Assembly (NCBI RefSeq): GCF_040219215.1
Contig: NZ_JAVJSX010000033.1
Coordinates: forward strand, 95,753 to 159,752
Direction of reading: 5' to 3'
Source of the DNA: Thalassobaculum_A sp040219215
GTDB lineage: Bacteria; Pseudomonadota; Alphaproteobacteria; Thalassobaculales; Thalassobaculaceae
Length of the DNA: 64,000 nt
This document shows, piece after piece, positions 16,876 through 26,494 of this stretch. A program made the position numbers and the translations under genes. The notes below the pieces were generated by a model that had not been told where the DNA came from, searched no databases, and worked only from the letters and a program-made list of their open reading frames with translations. How positions within the stretch are numbered: position 1 is the first letter of the stretch; each line of letters begins with the position of its first letter.

Positions 16876-18066
16876 TCACCGCGCCTTAGCCACCACCCCG
16901 TTCTTCACCACCATGCGATGGTTCTCGGCGATCGCGGCCATGGCGATGTCCTCGGTCGGGTTGCCGTCGACGATCAGCAGGTCGGCGGCCTTGCCCTCGG
17001 CGATGGTGCCGCGGTCGTCCAGGCGCATCAGGTCGGCGCCGTTGCGGGTCGAGATGATCAGGCTGTCGGTCGGGCTGATGCCGGCTTCCTCGACCATGTA
17101 CTGCAGTTCCAGCGCGTTCAGGCCGTGCTTGTTGTACGGCGTGCCGGCATCGGTCCCCATCGCGATCTTGCCGCCGGCCGCGTAGAACATGCGGAGCGAG
17201 CGGATGTGGTCGACCACGATGCGCTCGCACTTCTCCACCGCGTAGGCCGGCACGCCCTGGTCCTTGTGGGCGATGATGTTCTTCACCGCTGCCAGGGTCG
17301 GCACCAGGTAGGTGCCGCGCCGGGTCATCTCCTCGACGCACTCGTCGGTCATGAAGATGCCGTGCTCGATGGAATCGATCCCGCCGCGCACCGCGTTCAG
17401 GATGCCTTCCGACCCCTGGGCATGGCTGGCGCAGGTCTTGTGGAACCGGTGACCCTCAGAGATGCCGGCTGCCATCTCCTCGGCGGAGTAGTGCGCGTCC
17501 TCGGGATTAACGCCGGGGGTCATCACCCCGCCGGTCGCCATGATCTTGATCAGGTCGGAGCCGGCGTGGACCTGCTCGCGCACCGCCTTCACCACCTCGT
17601 CGACCCCGTCGGCGACCCGGCCGAGCCGGTTGCCATGGCCGCCGGTCATGCAGATCATCCGGCCTGACGCCCGGATGGTCGGGCCAAGCTGCTGGCCGGA
17701 ATTGCAGGCGTCGCGCACCGCGAATTCCAGATAGTCCTTGCCGCCGCAATCGCGCACCGAGGTGATTCCGCCGCGCAAGGTGGTCTGGGCATTGGCCAGC
17801 GCCTTCATGGTGATCTGGCTGTCGCGCAGCACCACCATGGCGGCGTGCGGGTTGGCCTCGCCGCCGTGGCACAGGTGGACGTGACAGTCGACCAGACCCG
17901 GCAGCAGCGTGCCGCCGGTGGTATCGACCCGGTCGCCGGCGAACCCGTCGAACTCGCCGAGCGGAGCGACCCGCGCAATCGCCGCTCCCTCGACCAGCAC
18001 GCCGTGATTCTCCAGCAGTTGCCCAGTTCCGTCGAACACCAGACCGCCCGCGTACAGCGTCGTCAT
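16876..18066 (-). CDS. Metal-dependent amidohydrolase (imidazolonepropionase / prolidase-like)
   Basis: The 396-residue TIM-barrel hydrolase shows LPGLVDCHVHLCHGG (HxH metal site, about residues 53-67), a lysine region (GSDLIKIMATGGVMTPG), HAQGSEGILNAVRGGIDSIEHG with two further histidines, and GTDAGTPYNKHG (catalytic Asp). These are typical of enzymes that hydrolyse dipeptides or cyclic amides. The ATG at 18066 follows AGGAG. It is the last gene of the operon that begins with the binding protein at 24919, 58 bases after the ribokinase gene, so it may act on the imported substrate. Confidence 0.88.
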   Translation of the reverse strand: MTTLYAGGLVFDGTGQLLENHGVLVEGAAIARVAPLGEFDGFAGDRVDTTGGTLLPGLVDCHVHLCHGGEANPHAAMVVLRDSQITMKALANAQTTLRGGITSVRDCGGKDYLEFAVRDACNSGQQLGPTIRASGRMICMTGGHGNRLGRVADGVDEVVKAVREQVHAGSDLIKIMATGGVMTPGVNPEDAHYSAEEMAAGISEGHRFHKTCASHAQGSEGILNAVRGGIDSIEHGIFMTDECVEEMTRRGTYLVPTLAAVKNIIAHKDQGVPAYAVEKCERIVVDHIRSLRMFYAAGGKIAMGTDAGTPYNKHGLNALELQYMVEEAGISPTDSLIISTRNGADLMRLDDRGTIAEGKAADLLIVDGNPTEDIAMAAIAENHRMVVKNGVVAKAR

Positions 18067-18124
18067 GAACTTCTCCTGCGTGATGATATCGGCCGGTTCG
18101 GCCGTCAGGTTGGTTGCATCCTCG

Positions 18125-19039
18125 TTAGTCGAGCGGGCGAGCCGGAGCAAGATCGTTCAGCCGCGCCGCAATCGCCGAACGGTCCGGCAGCGAAGGCATG
18201 GCGCCCTCGACCGTACAGGCCAACCCGGCCGCCACGCTGGCCCGGCGCAAGGCGTCCGGCAGGATATCCCCGCCATCGAGCGACGCCGCCAGAACGCCGA
18301 CGAAGGCGTCGCCGGCCCCGACGGTATCGACCGCCCGCACCGGCAAGGTCCCGATCGACCATGCGGTGCCGTCCGGCTCGACCGCCAGCGCCCCGTCGCC
18401 GCCCAGCGTCACCACGCAGGTCAGCCCGTGACGCCGGGCCAGCGTGCGGGCCAGATCGAGCGGCACGCCCGCACCGGACTCCAGGGACACCGCCTCGAGC
18501 CGATTGACGATCAGCACGTCGACATCGGCCAGCGCCGCCGTCGGAATGGCCCCGGCCGGCGCCAGGTTGAGCACAGTGCGCGCACCGGCCGACCGGGCGC
18601 GCCGCAGGGCGAGCACGGTCTGTTCGGCCGGGATCTCCATCTGGCAAACCAGGGTCGCCGACCCGTCCAGGCGATCGGCCGGCAGCAGGTCGGAAGCCAC
18701 CTGCCGGTTAGCCCCGCTCGCCACCACGATCAGGTTCTCGCCGCCGCTCTCGACCACGACCATCGCGGTGCCGGTCGCACCCGGAGCCCGGCGCACGCCA
18801 GAAACGTCGCAGCCGGCTTCGGCCAGTGCCGCCAGCACATCATCCGCCACGCTGTCATCGCCGACACAGCCGAAGAATGCCGTCGCGGCACCGGCCCGCG
18901 CGGCGGCGGCGGCCTGGTTCGCGCCCTTGCCGCCAGGGCGGATCACGACCGATGGCGACAGCACTGTCTCGCCGCGCGCCGGCAGCCGGTCGACCGCGAA
19001 GAACAGATCAGCGTTGATCGAGCCGAGAACCAGGATCAT
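18125..19039 (-). CDS. rbsK: Ribokinase (PfkB family)
   Basis: The 304-residue kinase has the two PfkB signatures: GGKGANQAAAAARAG near residue 37 and the C-terminal VDTVGAGDAFVGVLAAS with the catalytic Asp near 245. The N-terminal LGSINADLFFAVDRLP and GETV motif are ribokinase-like. It would phosphorylate ribose or a related furanose. It follows the OppF-type ATPase gene by 27 bases in the same direction, and a nucleoside transporter gene lies upstream of this operon. Together these suggest uptake and use of a ribose-containing compound. Confidence 0.82.
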   Translation of the reverse strand: MILVLGSINADLFFAVDRLPARGETVLSPSVVIRPGGKGANQAAAAARAGAATAFFGCVGDDSVADDVLAALAEAGCDVSGVRRAPGATGTAMVVVESGGENLIVVASGANRQVASDLLPADRLDGSATLVCQMEIPAEQTVLALRRARSAGARTVLNLAPAGAIPTAALADVDVLIVNRLEAVSLESGAGVPLDLARTLARRHGLTCVVTLGGDGALAVEPDGTAWSIGTLPVRAVDTVGAGDAFVGVLAASLDGGDILPDALRRASVAAGLACTVEGAMPSLPDRSAIAARLNDLAPARPLD

Positions 19040-19066
19040 GGCACCAACTCCGGTCGGCGGCGGGGA

Positions 19067-20167
19067 TCAGCCGTGCACGCTGGCGACACCATCCGGCTTC
19101 GGAGGCGGCGCCAGGATCGGCCCTGACGGAACACGACCTTCCTCGACACCGTGGCAGGCCACCGTGGCCCCGCCAGCCACCGGCAGCGCCTTGGGCACCT
19201 CGACCCGGCAGCGGTCATTGGCGAACGGGCAGCGCGGATGGAAGCTGCATCCCGGCGGCGGGGTGATCGGATTCGGCACCTCGCCGGCCACCGGCATCCG
19301 CTCGCGCCCGGTCATGTCCAGGTCGGGGATCGTGTCCAGCAGCATCCGCGTGTAGGGATGGCGCGGCGTGGTGAACAGCGTCTTGGACGGCGCCACCTCG
19401 ACCAGCTTGCCCAGGTACATCACCCCGACCCGGTCGGAGATGTGATAGACGACCGCCAGATTGTGGCTGATGAACAGGTAGGTCAGCCCCAGTTCGCGCT
19501 GCAGGTCCTTCATCAGGTTCAGGATCTGCGCCTGTACAGACACGTCCAGCGCCGAGGTCGGTTCGTCGCAGACCAGGAATTCCGGCTCCGACGCCAGGGC
19601 GCGGGCAATCGAGATCCGCTGGCGCTGCCCGCCGGAGAACTCGTGCGGAAACTTCTCGCCGTCGAGCGGGTTCAGGCCGACGAAGGTCAGCAGTTCCCCG
19701 ACCCGCGTGGCGATCGCCTGATCCCCCGACACCAGCTCGAACGCCCGGATCGGCTCGGCGATGATGTCGCGAACCCGCCAGCGTGGGTTCAGGCTGGCGT
19801 AGGGATCCTGGAAGATCATCTGCAGGCGTCGGCGCATCGGCGCCATCTGCCGGCGGGTCAGGCCCGCGATGTTGCGGCCCTCCAGGGTGATCGAGCCGTC
19901 GGTCGGGCCGTGCAGACCGACGATCAGGCGGGCCACCGTCGATTTTCCGCAGCCCGACTCGCCGACCAGCCCGAAGGTCTCGCCGCGGGCGATCTCGAAG
20001 TCGATGCCGTCAACCGCCTTCAGGATCTGCCGAGGCTGCCGGGCGATCACCCGGTTCAACCAGGGCGCCGAGACGTCGAAGTAGCGTCGCAGCCCATCGA
20101 CCTTCAGCATGGCGTGGCCGAAGCGGCCCTCGGTCGACGGAGACTTGGTCACTGCCGCGTCAGACAT
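19067..20167 (-). CDS. Peptide-type ABC transporter ATP-binding protein, DppF/OppF-like
   Basis: The 366-residue ATPase has Walker A GESGCGKST (about residues 69-77), signature FSGGQRQRISIARAL and Walker B LVCDEPTSALDVS. The C-terminal oligopeptide-family extension ends with a cysteine cluster (PPGCSFHPRCPFANDRC) that binds an iron-sulfur cluster in homologues. The ATG at 20167 overlaps the preceding ATPase gene by 8 bases. Confidence 0.93.
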   Translation of the reverse strand: MSDAAVTKSPSTEGRFGHAMLKVDGLRRYFDVSAPWLNRVIARQPRQILKAVDGIDFEIARGETFGLVGESGCGKSTVARLIVGLHGPTDGSITLEGRNIAGLTRRQMAPMRRRLQMIFQDPYASLNPRWRVRDIIAEPIRAFELVSGDQAIATRVGELLTFVGLNPLDGEKFPHEFSGGQRQRISIARALASEPEFLVCDEPTSALDVSVQAQILNLMKDLQRELGLTYLFISHNLAVVYHISDRVGVMYLGKLVEVAPSKTLFTTPRHPYTRMLLDTIPDLDMTGRERMPVAGEVPNPITPPPGCSFHPRCPFANDRCRVEVPKALPVAGGATVACHGVEEGRVPSGPILAPPPKPDGVASVHG

Positions 20168-21209
20168 TGGCCTGCTCCACCGCTCCGGCATCCTTGGACG
20201 CTACCGCCCGCTTGGCTTCGTCCAACGTCATGGCGTTCGCGGAGTCGTACAGCCAGCAGGCGACCCGGCTGTCCTCCACCGGCAACGCGTCCGGCCGCTC
20301 CCTGAAGCAGCGGTCATGGACGTGCAGGCAGCGCCGGTTGAAGGCGCACCCGACCGGGATGTCGGTCAGCCGCGGCATCGAGCCGGGGATCTGCTCCAGC
20401 CGCTCGGCATCATGGCCCATCGCCGGGATCGATCCCATCAGGCCGTGGGTATAGGGATGCTTGGCGTTCTTGATGACCTCGCGCACCGGGCCGATCTCGG
20501 CGATCCGGCCAGCGTACATCACCGCCACCCGGTCGGCGGTCTCGGCGATCACACCCATGTCGTGGGTCACCAGCATGATGGCGGTCCCATGCTCCCGGCA
20601 AAGTTTCTTCAGCAGGGCGATGATCTGCGCCTGGATCGACACGTCGAGCGCAGTCGTCGGCTCGTCCGCCACCACCAGCCGCGGGTTGACGCACAGCGCG
20701 AGCGCAATCACCACCCGCTGCCGCATGCCGCCGGAGAACTGGTGCGGGTACTGGTCGACCCGTCGCTCCGGCGCCGGAATCCCGACTTCGGTCAGCAGTT
20801 CGATCGCCCGGGCGCGCGCCTTGGTCGGAGTCATGTCGGTGTGGGTCAGGATGGTCTCGGTCAACTGGCGGCCGACCGAGTACAGCGGATTGAGGCTGGT
20901 CAGCGGATCCTGGAAGATCGCGCCGATCTGCTTGCCGCGGATCCGGCGCATCTGGTCGTAGGACAGGGTGTCGATCCGCCGACCCTCGAGGATGATCTCG
21001 CCGCTCGCCACCCGGCCCGGCGGCTCCAGCAGGCCGATGATGGCGGCACCGGTCAGCGACTTGCCGGCGCCGGACTCGCCGACGACGCCCAGAACCTCGC
21101 CTTCGGCGATGTCGAACGACACGTCGTCGACCGCGGTCAGCGAACCGCGGCGGGTCGGGAACTCGACGACCAGGTTGCGCACCTGCAGCAGAGGGCTCGC
21201 CATGGTCAT
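20160..21209 (-). CDS. Peptide-type ABC transporter ATP-binding protein, DppD/OppD-like
   Basis: The 349-residue ATPase has Walker A GESGAGKSLT (about residues 43-52), signature FSGGMRQRVVIALAL and Walker B LVVADEPTTALDVS. The C-terminal family extension has the CAFNRRCLHVHDRC cysteines. Its ATG at 21209 overlaps the permease stop by one base. A longer in-frame reading upstream lies wholly inside the permease gene and is rejected. It forms the ATPase heterodimer with the next gene's product. Confidence 0.93.
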   Translation of the reverse strand: MTMASPLLQVRNLVVEFPTRRGSLTAVDDVSFDIAEGEVLGVVGESGAGKSLTGAAIIGLLEPPGRVASGEIILEGRRIDTLSYDQMRRIRGKQIGAIFQDPLTSLNPLYSVGRQLTETILTHTDMTPTKARARAIELLTEVGIPAPERRVDQYPHQFSGGMRQRVVIALALCVNPRLVVADEPTTALDVSIQAQIIALLKKLCREHGTAIMLVTHDMGVIAETADRVAVMYAGRIAEIGPVREVIKNAKHPYTHGLMGSIPAMGHDAERLEQIPGSMPRLTDIPVGCAFNRRCLHVHDRCFRERPDALPVEDSRVACWLYDSANAMTLDEAKRAVASKDAGAVEQANV

Positions 21210-22204
21210 CACCGCAGCTTCGGGTTCAGGGCGTCGCGCAGCCAGTCTCCGAGGAGATTGACCGCGAGAACCAGGATGGCCAGCGCAGCGCCGGGGAAGA
21301 TCGTGACCCACCACTCGCCGGAGAACAGGTAGTCGTTGCCGACCCGGATCAGAGTGCCCAGCGATGGCTCGGTCGGCGGCACGCCGACGCCGAGGAACGA
21401 CAGGGTCGCCTCGGTAATGACGGCAAGCGCCAGCTGGATGGTCGCGATCACCAGCACGGGCCCCATGACGTTCGGCAGGATGTGGCGCCACATGATCTTG
21501 ACCGGATGGATGCCGATGACATGGGCCGCCTGGACGTACTCCTTGTTGCGCTCGACCAGCGTGGATCCACGCACCGTGCGGGCGTACTGTACCCAGTTCG
21601 ACAACCCGATCGACAGCACCAGCACCACATAGGCCAGCGTGACCTGGTCGACCTGCCACTCCGGGTGCGTCTTGAAATAGCCGATGATCACGCCGTTGAT
21701 CAGCAGGGCCACCAGGATCGCCGGGAACGACAGCTGGATCTCCGCCATCCGCATGATGAAGGCGTCGATCGCACCGCCGACGAATCCGGAGATGAGGCCT
21801 AGCCCGATGCCGATGACCATCGACAGCAGCACGCTGGCGAACCCGATGACCAGCGACACCCGGCTGCCATAAATGATGGCCGACAGCAGGTCGCGCCCCT
21901 GATCGTCTGTTCCGAGCGGGAAGCGCGCCTCGCCGTCGGCCATCCAGGCCGGCGGGATCAGGCTGTCCAGCAGGTCCAGCTTCGCCAGGTCGAATGGATC
22001 GTGCGGTGCGATCCATGGTCCGAACAGCGCCATCAGGAAGTAGATCAGGGTGACCGCCGCCGCCCCGATGGTGACCGGCGAGCGCTTGAAGCTGAACCAG
22101 ACGTCACTGTCGAAGAACCGGTGGACGCTGTCGGCAAGGCCGGAGCGGGTCGCCGGCACGGCAACGCCGCCCGGAGCGGGGGTCGGCATGCGCGCGTCAG
22201 CCAT
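21209..22204 (-). CDS. Peptide-type ABC permease, DppC/OppC-like
   Basis: The 331-residue permease has an OppC-type N-terminal extension, then FPLGTDDQGRDLLSAIIYGSRVSLVIG and the EAA loop (YVQAAHVIGIHPVKIMWRHILPNVM, about residues 220-245). It has about six spans and ends with LAVNLLGDWLRDALNPKLR, typical of this family. The start overlaps the upstream permease gene by 8 bases. Confidence 0.93.
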   Translation of the reverse strand: MADARMPTPAPGGVAVPATRSGLADSVHRFFDSDVWFSFKRSPVTIGAAAVTLIYFLMALFGPWIAPHDPFDLAKLDLLDSLIPPAWMADGEARFPLGTDDQGRDLLSAIIYGSRVSLVIGFASVLLSMVIGIGLGLISGFVGGAIDAFIMRMAEIQLSFPAILVALLINGVIIGYFKTHPEWQVDQVTLAYVVLVLSIGLSNWVQYARTVRGSTLVERNKEYVQAAHVIGIHPVKIMWRHILPNVMGPVLVIATIQLALAVITEATLSFLGVGVPPTEPSLGTLIRVGNDYLFSGEWWVTIFPGAALAILVLAVNLLGDWLRDALNPKLR

Positions 22205-23240
22205 GACCGCTCACCTTTCCGGCGTCGACGCGCAGGCGCGGATCAACCACGTAGTAGAGCATGTCGACGATCAGGTTGATGACCACGAAGAAGAAGGCGA
22301 TGAGCATGAGATAGGCCGCCATGATCGGGATATCGACGTTCTGGACCGCCAGCAGGAACATCTGTCCCATGCCGGGCCACTGGAACACCGTCTCGGTGAT
22401 GATCGCGAAGGCGATGATCGAGCCGACCTGAAGGCCGGTGATGGTGATCACCGGGACCAAGGTGTTCTTCAGCGCATGGCCGAAGTTGATGGCCCGGTTG
22501 GCAAGGCCGCGGGCGCGCGCGAACTTGATGTAGTCGGTGCGCAGCACTTCCAGCATCTCAGAGCGTACCAGCCGCATGATCAGGGTCAGCTGGAACAGCC
22601 CCAGCGTGATCGACGGCATGATCAGGGCCTTCAGCCCGTCGGTGGTCAGCAGGCCGGTACGCCAGCCGCCGATGTCGACCGTCGTGCCTCGCCCGAACGA
22701 CGGCAGCTGAAGGGCCGACGGATAGATGGTGAACAGGTCGAACACCGGGATCGGCGGGGCGTTAGCCAGCATCACCGAGAACACGAAGATCAACAGGATG
22801 CCGATCAGGAAGGTCGGCAGCGAGATGCCGATCAGTGAGATCGTCAGGAACGCCTTGGCGATGAAGCCTTCCCGATTCAGGCCGGTGTAGACGCCCATCG
22901 GAATGCCGACGATCAGCGAGAACAAGGCCGAGACCAGCGACAGCTCCAGCGTGGCCGGCAGCCGCTCCAGCAGCATATCCGAGACCGGGCGCTTGTGCTG
23001 GTACGACAGGCCGAAATCGCCGGACACCGCGTTGACGATGTAGTGCCAGAACTGCACGTAGATCGGATCGTTGAGGCCGAGACGCTCGCGCAGCGCGGCA
23101 CGCTCGGCGAGGCTGGTTTCGATACCGACCATCTGGTTCACCGGGTCACCGATGAACTGGAACATCGCGAACGACACCAGCGCGACGACGAACATCACGA
23201 ACAGCGACTGGATAAATCGACGAATGATGAATGCGACCAT
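22197..23240 (-). CDS. Peptide-type ABC permease, DppB/OppB-like
   Basis: The 347-residue permease starts at the ATG at 23240 (MVAFIIRRFIQSLFVMFVVALVSFAMFQFIGDP). It has six spans and an EAA loop (YIKFARARGLANRAINFGHALKN). A TTG 42 bases further upstream would add 14 residues but gives an atypical N-terminus. It forms the channel with the OppC-like subunit. A strong hairpin separates it from the binding-protein gene upstream. Confidence 0.92.
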   Translation of the reverse strand: MVAFIIRRFIQSLFVMFVVALVSFAMFQFIGDPVNQMVGIETSLAERAALRERLGLNDPIYVQFWHYIVNAVSGDFGLSYQHKRPVSDMLLERLPATLELSLVSALFSLIVGIPMGVYTGLNREGFIAKAFLTISLIGISLPTFLIGILLIFVFSVMLANAPPIPVFDLFTIYPSALQLPSFGRGTTVDIGGWRTGLLTTDGLKALIMPSITLGLFQLTLIMRLVRSEMLEVLRTDYIKFARARGLANRAINFGHALKNTLVPVITITGLQVGSIIAFAIITETVFQWPGMGQMFLLAVQNVDIPIMAAYLMLIAFFFVVINLIVDMLYYVVDPRLRVDAGKVSGHG

Positions 23241-23281
23241 GGGGTCGTGGAATCCCGTTGGGTCCGAGGTCCAGAACGGCA

Positions 23282-23310
23282 ACCGGCCGGCGGGGACTCC
23301 GCCGGCCGGT
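23282..23310 (-). repeat. Perfect 12-pair hairpin between binding-protein and permease genes
   Basis: ACCGGCCGGCGG (23282-23293) and CCGCCGGCCGGT (23299-23310) are exact complements around a five-base loop. It lies just after the binding-protein stop and before the first permease start. Hairpins here commonly shield the binding-protein mRNA from 3' decay, or attenuate read-through, so that binding protein is made in excess over membrane subunits. There is no U-run, so it is not a classical terminator. The role is inferred. Confidence 0.7.
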
Positions 23311-23329
23311 GCCGGATTGCGTCAGGTCG

Positions 23330-24919
23330 TCACTTCACGTTGACGTAGTACAACATGAACTGGTTGTCGGCGCGCTGGGCCAGCTCGACGTTCGAACGCT
23401 TGCCCCAGGCCAGTCCCTGCTGGTGCAGCGGGATATAGCCGCGGTCTTCGTCGAGCAGCTTGAACGCCTCGTGGATCATCGCGTCACGCTTGGTGGCGTC
23501 GGTCTCGCTCAACACCTGGGTGGTGAGCTCGTCGATCCTGGCGTTGGAGTAGCCGCCGACGTTGAACTTGCCGCGACCATCGTCCGCCGGGGTGGCGATG
23601 ATGTTGTACAGCACGTTCCAGCTGTCGAACGAGCCCGGGGTCCAGCCCAGCAGATAGAAGCTGGTGTCCCGCTTCGGTCGCAGGATCTTGGCAAAGTACT
23701 GGGCCTTCGGCTGAGCCAGCAGGTCGACCTTGACGCCGACCTTCGCCAGCATCGCAACCACCGCCTGACAGATCTTCTCGTCGTTGACGTAGCGGTTGTT
23801 CGGGCAATCCATGCCGACTTCGAAGCCGTTCGGATAGCCGGCCTCGGCCAGCAGCTTCTTCGACATCTCCGGATCGTGCTCAAGCCGCTTGAACTCGGCC
23901 GAGCGCGAGAACAGGAACGGCGAGATCATGATCGCCGACGGCTCGGACAGGCCGCGCATGATCTTCTTCTGGATGGCGTTGACGTCAACCGCCCGGTAGA
24001 ACGCCTCGCGCACCCGCTTGTCCTTGAACGGGTTCTTGCCCTTGACGTTGGAGTACTGGAGCTCGTCGAGTTCCTGATCCATCCCGAGGAAGATCGTCCG
24101 CAGTTCCGGACCGGCCAGCACGCTGGTGTTGGCGTCGCCTTCCAGGCGGTTCATGTCCTGGACCGGCACCGGGTACATCATGTCGATTTCGCCCGACAGC
24201 AGGGCGGCGACACGGGTCGAGTCGGAGCCGATCGGGGTGAAGACGACTTCGGTCAGATTGTGCTTCTTGTTCGCCGCATCCCACCAGGCGTCATACGGCT
24301 TCAACACGGTCTTCACGTCGGTCTCGCGCGAGACCAGCATGAACGGGCCGGTGCCGTTGGTGTTGCGGGTAGCGAAGTTTTCCTTTCCGCCGGTCACATC
24401 CGTCGGCGAGCCGGCATTGTTCGCCTCGGCCCACTCCTTGTCCATGATGTACCAGGTCGCCCACTCGTAGTGCAGGATCGGGTTGGGCGCGTCGGTAACG
24501 AAATCGACCGTGTGGTCGTCGACCTTGACGATGTCGGTGACACCGGCGAGCCGGGTCTTCAGATCGGAGCCGTCGGCGCGGGTGCGGGCGGCCGTGAACA
24601 GCACATCGTCGGCGGTGAAGTCGTTACCGTTGTGGAACTTCACGCCCTTGCGCAGGTGGAAGCGCCAACGTGTCGGCTCGACGATCTCCCAGCTCTCAGC
24701 CAGAGCCGGCTCGATCTTCAATTCCGGATCGCGCCGGATCAGCCCCTCGTAGACGTTGCCGAGCAGGCCGAGCGTGAATGTCTCGTTCAGTGAATGCGGA
24801 TCAAGCGCCTGGGCATCGCCCTGAAACGCCCATCGGAATGTCTTGGCTTCGGCGGGCGGGCTGGCCAACGCCCCCGCGACCACGGCCGCCGCCATGGCGG
24901 CCATCAAAGTCTTACGCAT
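23330..24919 (-). CDS. Peptide-type ABC transporter substrate-binding protein (SBP family 5)
   Basis: The 529-residue precursor has a signal peptide (MRKTLMAAMAAAVVAGALA) cleaved near AEA. The family 5 signature is RWAFQGDAQALDPHSLNE, with WRFHLRKGVKFHNGNDFTADDVLF at about residues 80-105. The ATG at 24919 has GGGAG upstream. It heads a tight operon with both permeases, both ATPases, ribokinase and an amidohydrolase. Peptides are the default ligand, but this context also allows a nucleoside-like or glycosylated peptide-like compound. Confidence 0.93.
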   Translation of the reverse strand: MRKTLMAAMAAAVVAGALASPPAEAKTFRWAFQGDAQALDPHSLNETFTLGLLGNVYEGLIRRDPELKIEPALAESWEIVEPTRWRFHLRKGVKFHNGNDFTADDVLFTAARTRADGSDLKTRLAGVTDIVKVDDHTVDFVTDAPNPILHYEWATWYIMDKEWAEANNAGSPTDVTGGKENFATRNTNGTGPFMLVSRETDVKTVLKPYDAWWDAANKKHNLTEVVFTPIGSDSTRVAALLSGEIDMMYPVPVQDMNRLEGDANTSVLAGPELRTIFLGMDQELDELQYSNVKGKNPFKDKRVREAFYRAVDVNAIQKKIMRGLSEPSAIMISPFLFSRSAEFKRLEHDPEMSKKLLAEAGYPNGFEVGMDCPNNRYVNDEKICQAVVAMLAKVGVKVDLLAQPKAQYFAKILRPKRDTSFYLLGWTPGSFDSWNVLYNIIATPADDGRGKFNVGGYSNARIDELTTQVLSETDATKRDAMIHEAFKLLDEDRGYIPLHQQGLAWGKRSNVELAQRADNQFMLYYVNVK

Positions 24920-25096
24920 TGTCAAAGCTCCCACGTGTGTCGCCTATATCGCCCTCCCGGAACTGATGTCCGAGCTACGGCGTTCGACTGCAAGCGCCGG
25001 TCCCGCCGACGCGTGCAGGCAATAAAGCGGGTGAAGCCTAGCGCGTCAATCATAGTCCGGGCGGCATGCAGGGCCGATCGTGCCCGATCCGAGCCG

Positions 25097-26338
25097 CTAC
25101 AGAAGCCCGATGGTTGCCCCGGTGGCGAGCGTCGCCAATGTCCCACCGATGATCGACTTCATCCCGAGCGCCGCGATCTCGCCGCGTCTTTCGGGAACCA
25201 GCGCCGCGAGGCCGCCGATCATGATCCCGAGGCTGCCGAAGTTGGCGAACCCGCAAAGCGCATACACCATGATCAGGCGGCTGCGCTCCGACAGCGCGTC
25301 CGCCGGCAGCTTCGCCATGTCGAGATACGCCACCAGCTCGTTCAACGCGGTCTTGGTGCCCATCAGCCGACCGCCGACCGCCGCCTCGTCCCACGGCACG
25401 CCAATCAGCCAGACCATCGGCCGCATGACCCACCCGAACACCCGGCCGAGCGACAACGGTTCACCCGCCACCATCGGCAACAGATCGAGGACCGCATCGA
25501 CCAAACTGACCAAAGCCACCATGACCAGCAGCATCGCCACAATTCCGAGGAACAGCTGCAAACCGGCCTGGGTGCCCCGGGTGACCGCATCCATCGGTCC
25601 GCTCGCGTCGGACACAACGTCGATCGTCCCGCTGGTCGGCGGGCCCTCCGCCGGCACCATCAGCGCGGCGATCGCCAGCGCCGCGGGCGCGCTGACGATC
25701 GACGCTATCAACAGGTGGCCGACCGCGTCCGGCAACACGGGGCCAAGGATCGTCGCGTACAGCACAAGCATGGTGCCGGCGATGGTGGCCATGCCGCATG
25801 TCATCATCATGAACAGCTCGCCACGGGTCATGCGGGCGATGTAAGGCCGCACCAGCAGCGGCGCTTCGACCATGCCGACGAAGATGTTGGCGGCTGTGGC
25901 CAAACCGACCGCCCCCCCGATCCCGAGCGCCCGTTCAAACACGTAGGCGAAGCCCTTCACGATCCACGGCAGGATCCGCCAGTAGGTCAGCAGTGCCGTG
26001 AGCGCCGACACCACGATCACCAGCGGCAGGGCCCGGAACGCCAGGATGAAGCTGGCTCCGGGCCGAGTCTCCTCGAACGGCAGCGGTCCGCCGCCCAGGT
26101 AGCCGAACACCAGGCTCGATCCGGCCTGGGTCGCTGCCTGCAGCGCCAGCACCCCGCCGTTCAGGGCGGCAAAGGCATCGCGTACCGCAGTGACGTGAAG
26201 CACGACCACCGCGACGGCGAGTTGAAGGCCGATGCCGGCAAGAACCGTGCGCGGCCTCACCGTCTGCCGGTTCTCGCTGATCGCCCAGGCGATCGCAAAG
26301 ATGACGATCAGCCCGAAGCCTGACTGCAGCCGTTCCAT
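25097..26338 (-). CDS. Concentrative nucleoside transporter (CNT/NupC family)
   Basis: The 413-residue membrane protein has about ten hydrophobic segments. The CNT motifs are GSSLVFGYLGGG, LPLVIVVSALTALLTYWRILPWIVKG, NIFVGMVEAPLLVRPYI and CGFANFGSLGIMIGG. It should import nucleosides with sodium or protons. The start chosen is the ATG at 26338 with GGAAGGG upstream. The open frame continues 220 codons further but that part is antisense to the glyoxalase-like gene. It lies about 180 bases upstream of the binding-protein gene in the same direction. The interval holds no gene. Confidence 0.88.
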   Translation of the reverse strand: MERLQSGFGLIVIFAIAWAISENRQTVRPRTVLAGIGLQLAVAVVVLHVTAVRDAFAALNGGVLALQAATQAGSSLVFGYLGGGPLPFEETRPGASFILAFRALPLVIVVSALTALLTYWRILPWIVKGFAYVFERALGIGGAVGLATAANIFVGMVEAPLLVRPYIARMTRGELFMMMTCGMATIAGTMLVLYATILGPVLPDAVGHLLIASIVSAPAALAIAALMVPAEGPPTSGTIDVVSDASGPMDAVTRGTQAGLQLFLGIVAMLLVMVALVSLVDAVLDLLPMVAGEPLSLGRVFGWVMRPMVWLIGVPWDEAAVGGRLMGTKTALNELVAYLDMAKLPADALSERSRLIMVYALCGFANFGSLGIMIGGLAALVPERRGEIAALGMKSIIGGTLATLATGATIGLL

Positions 26339-26494
26339 TGCCGCCCTTCCCGCATTGTCCCTGCGCGAAGTGTGACCATGGCTCTGGCCGGAAACAACCC
26401 GAGGAGCGCCAGCTGGCGGGCGCTGCACCATGGTCCCTGGACGGCGCCCGGGAATGTGGCATGGTCGCCCGGACAACCCTGGGGAGGACACGGC

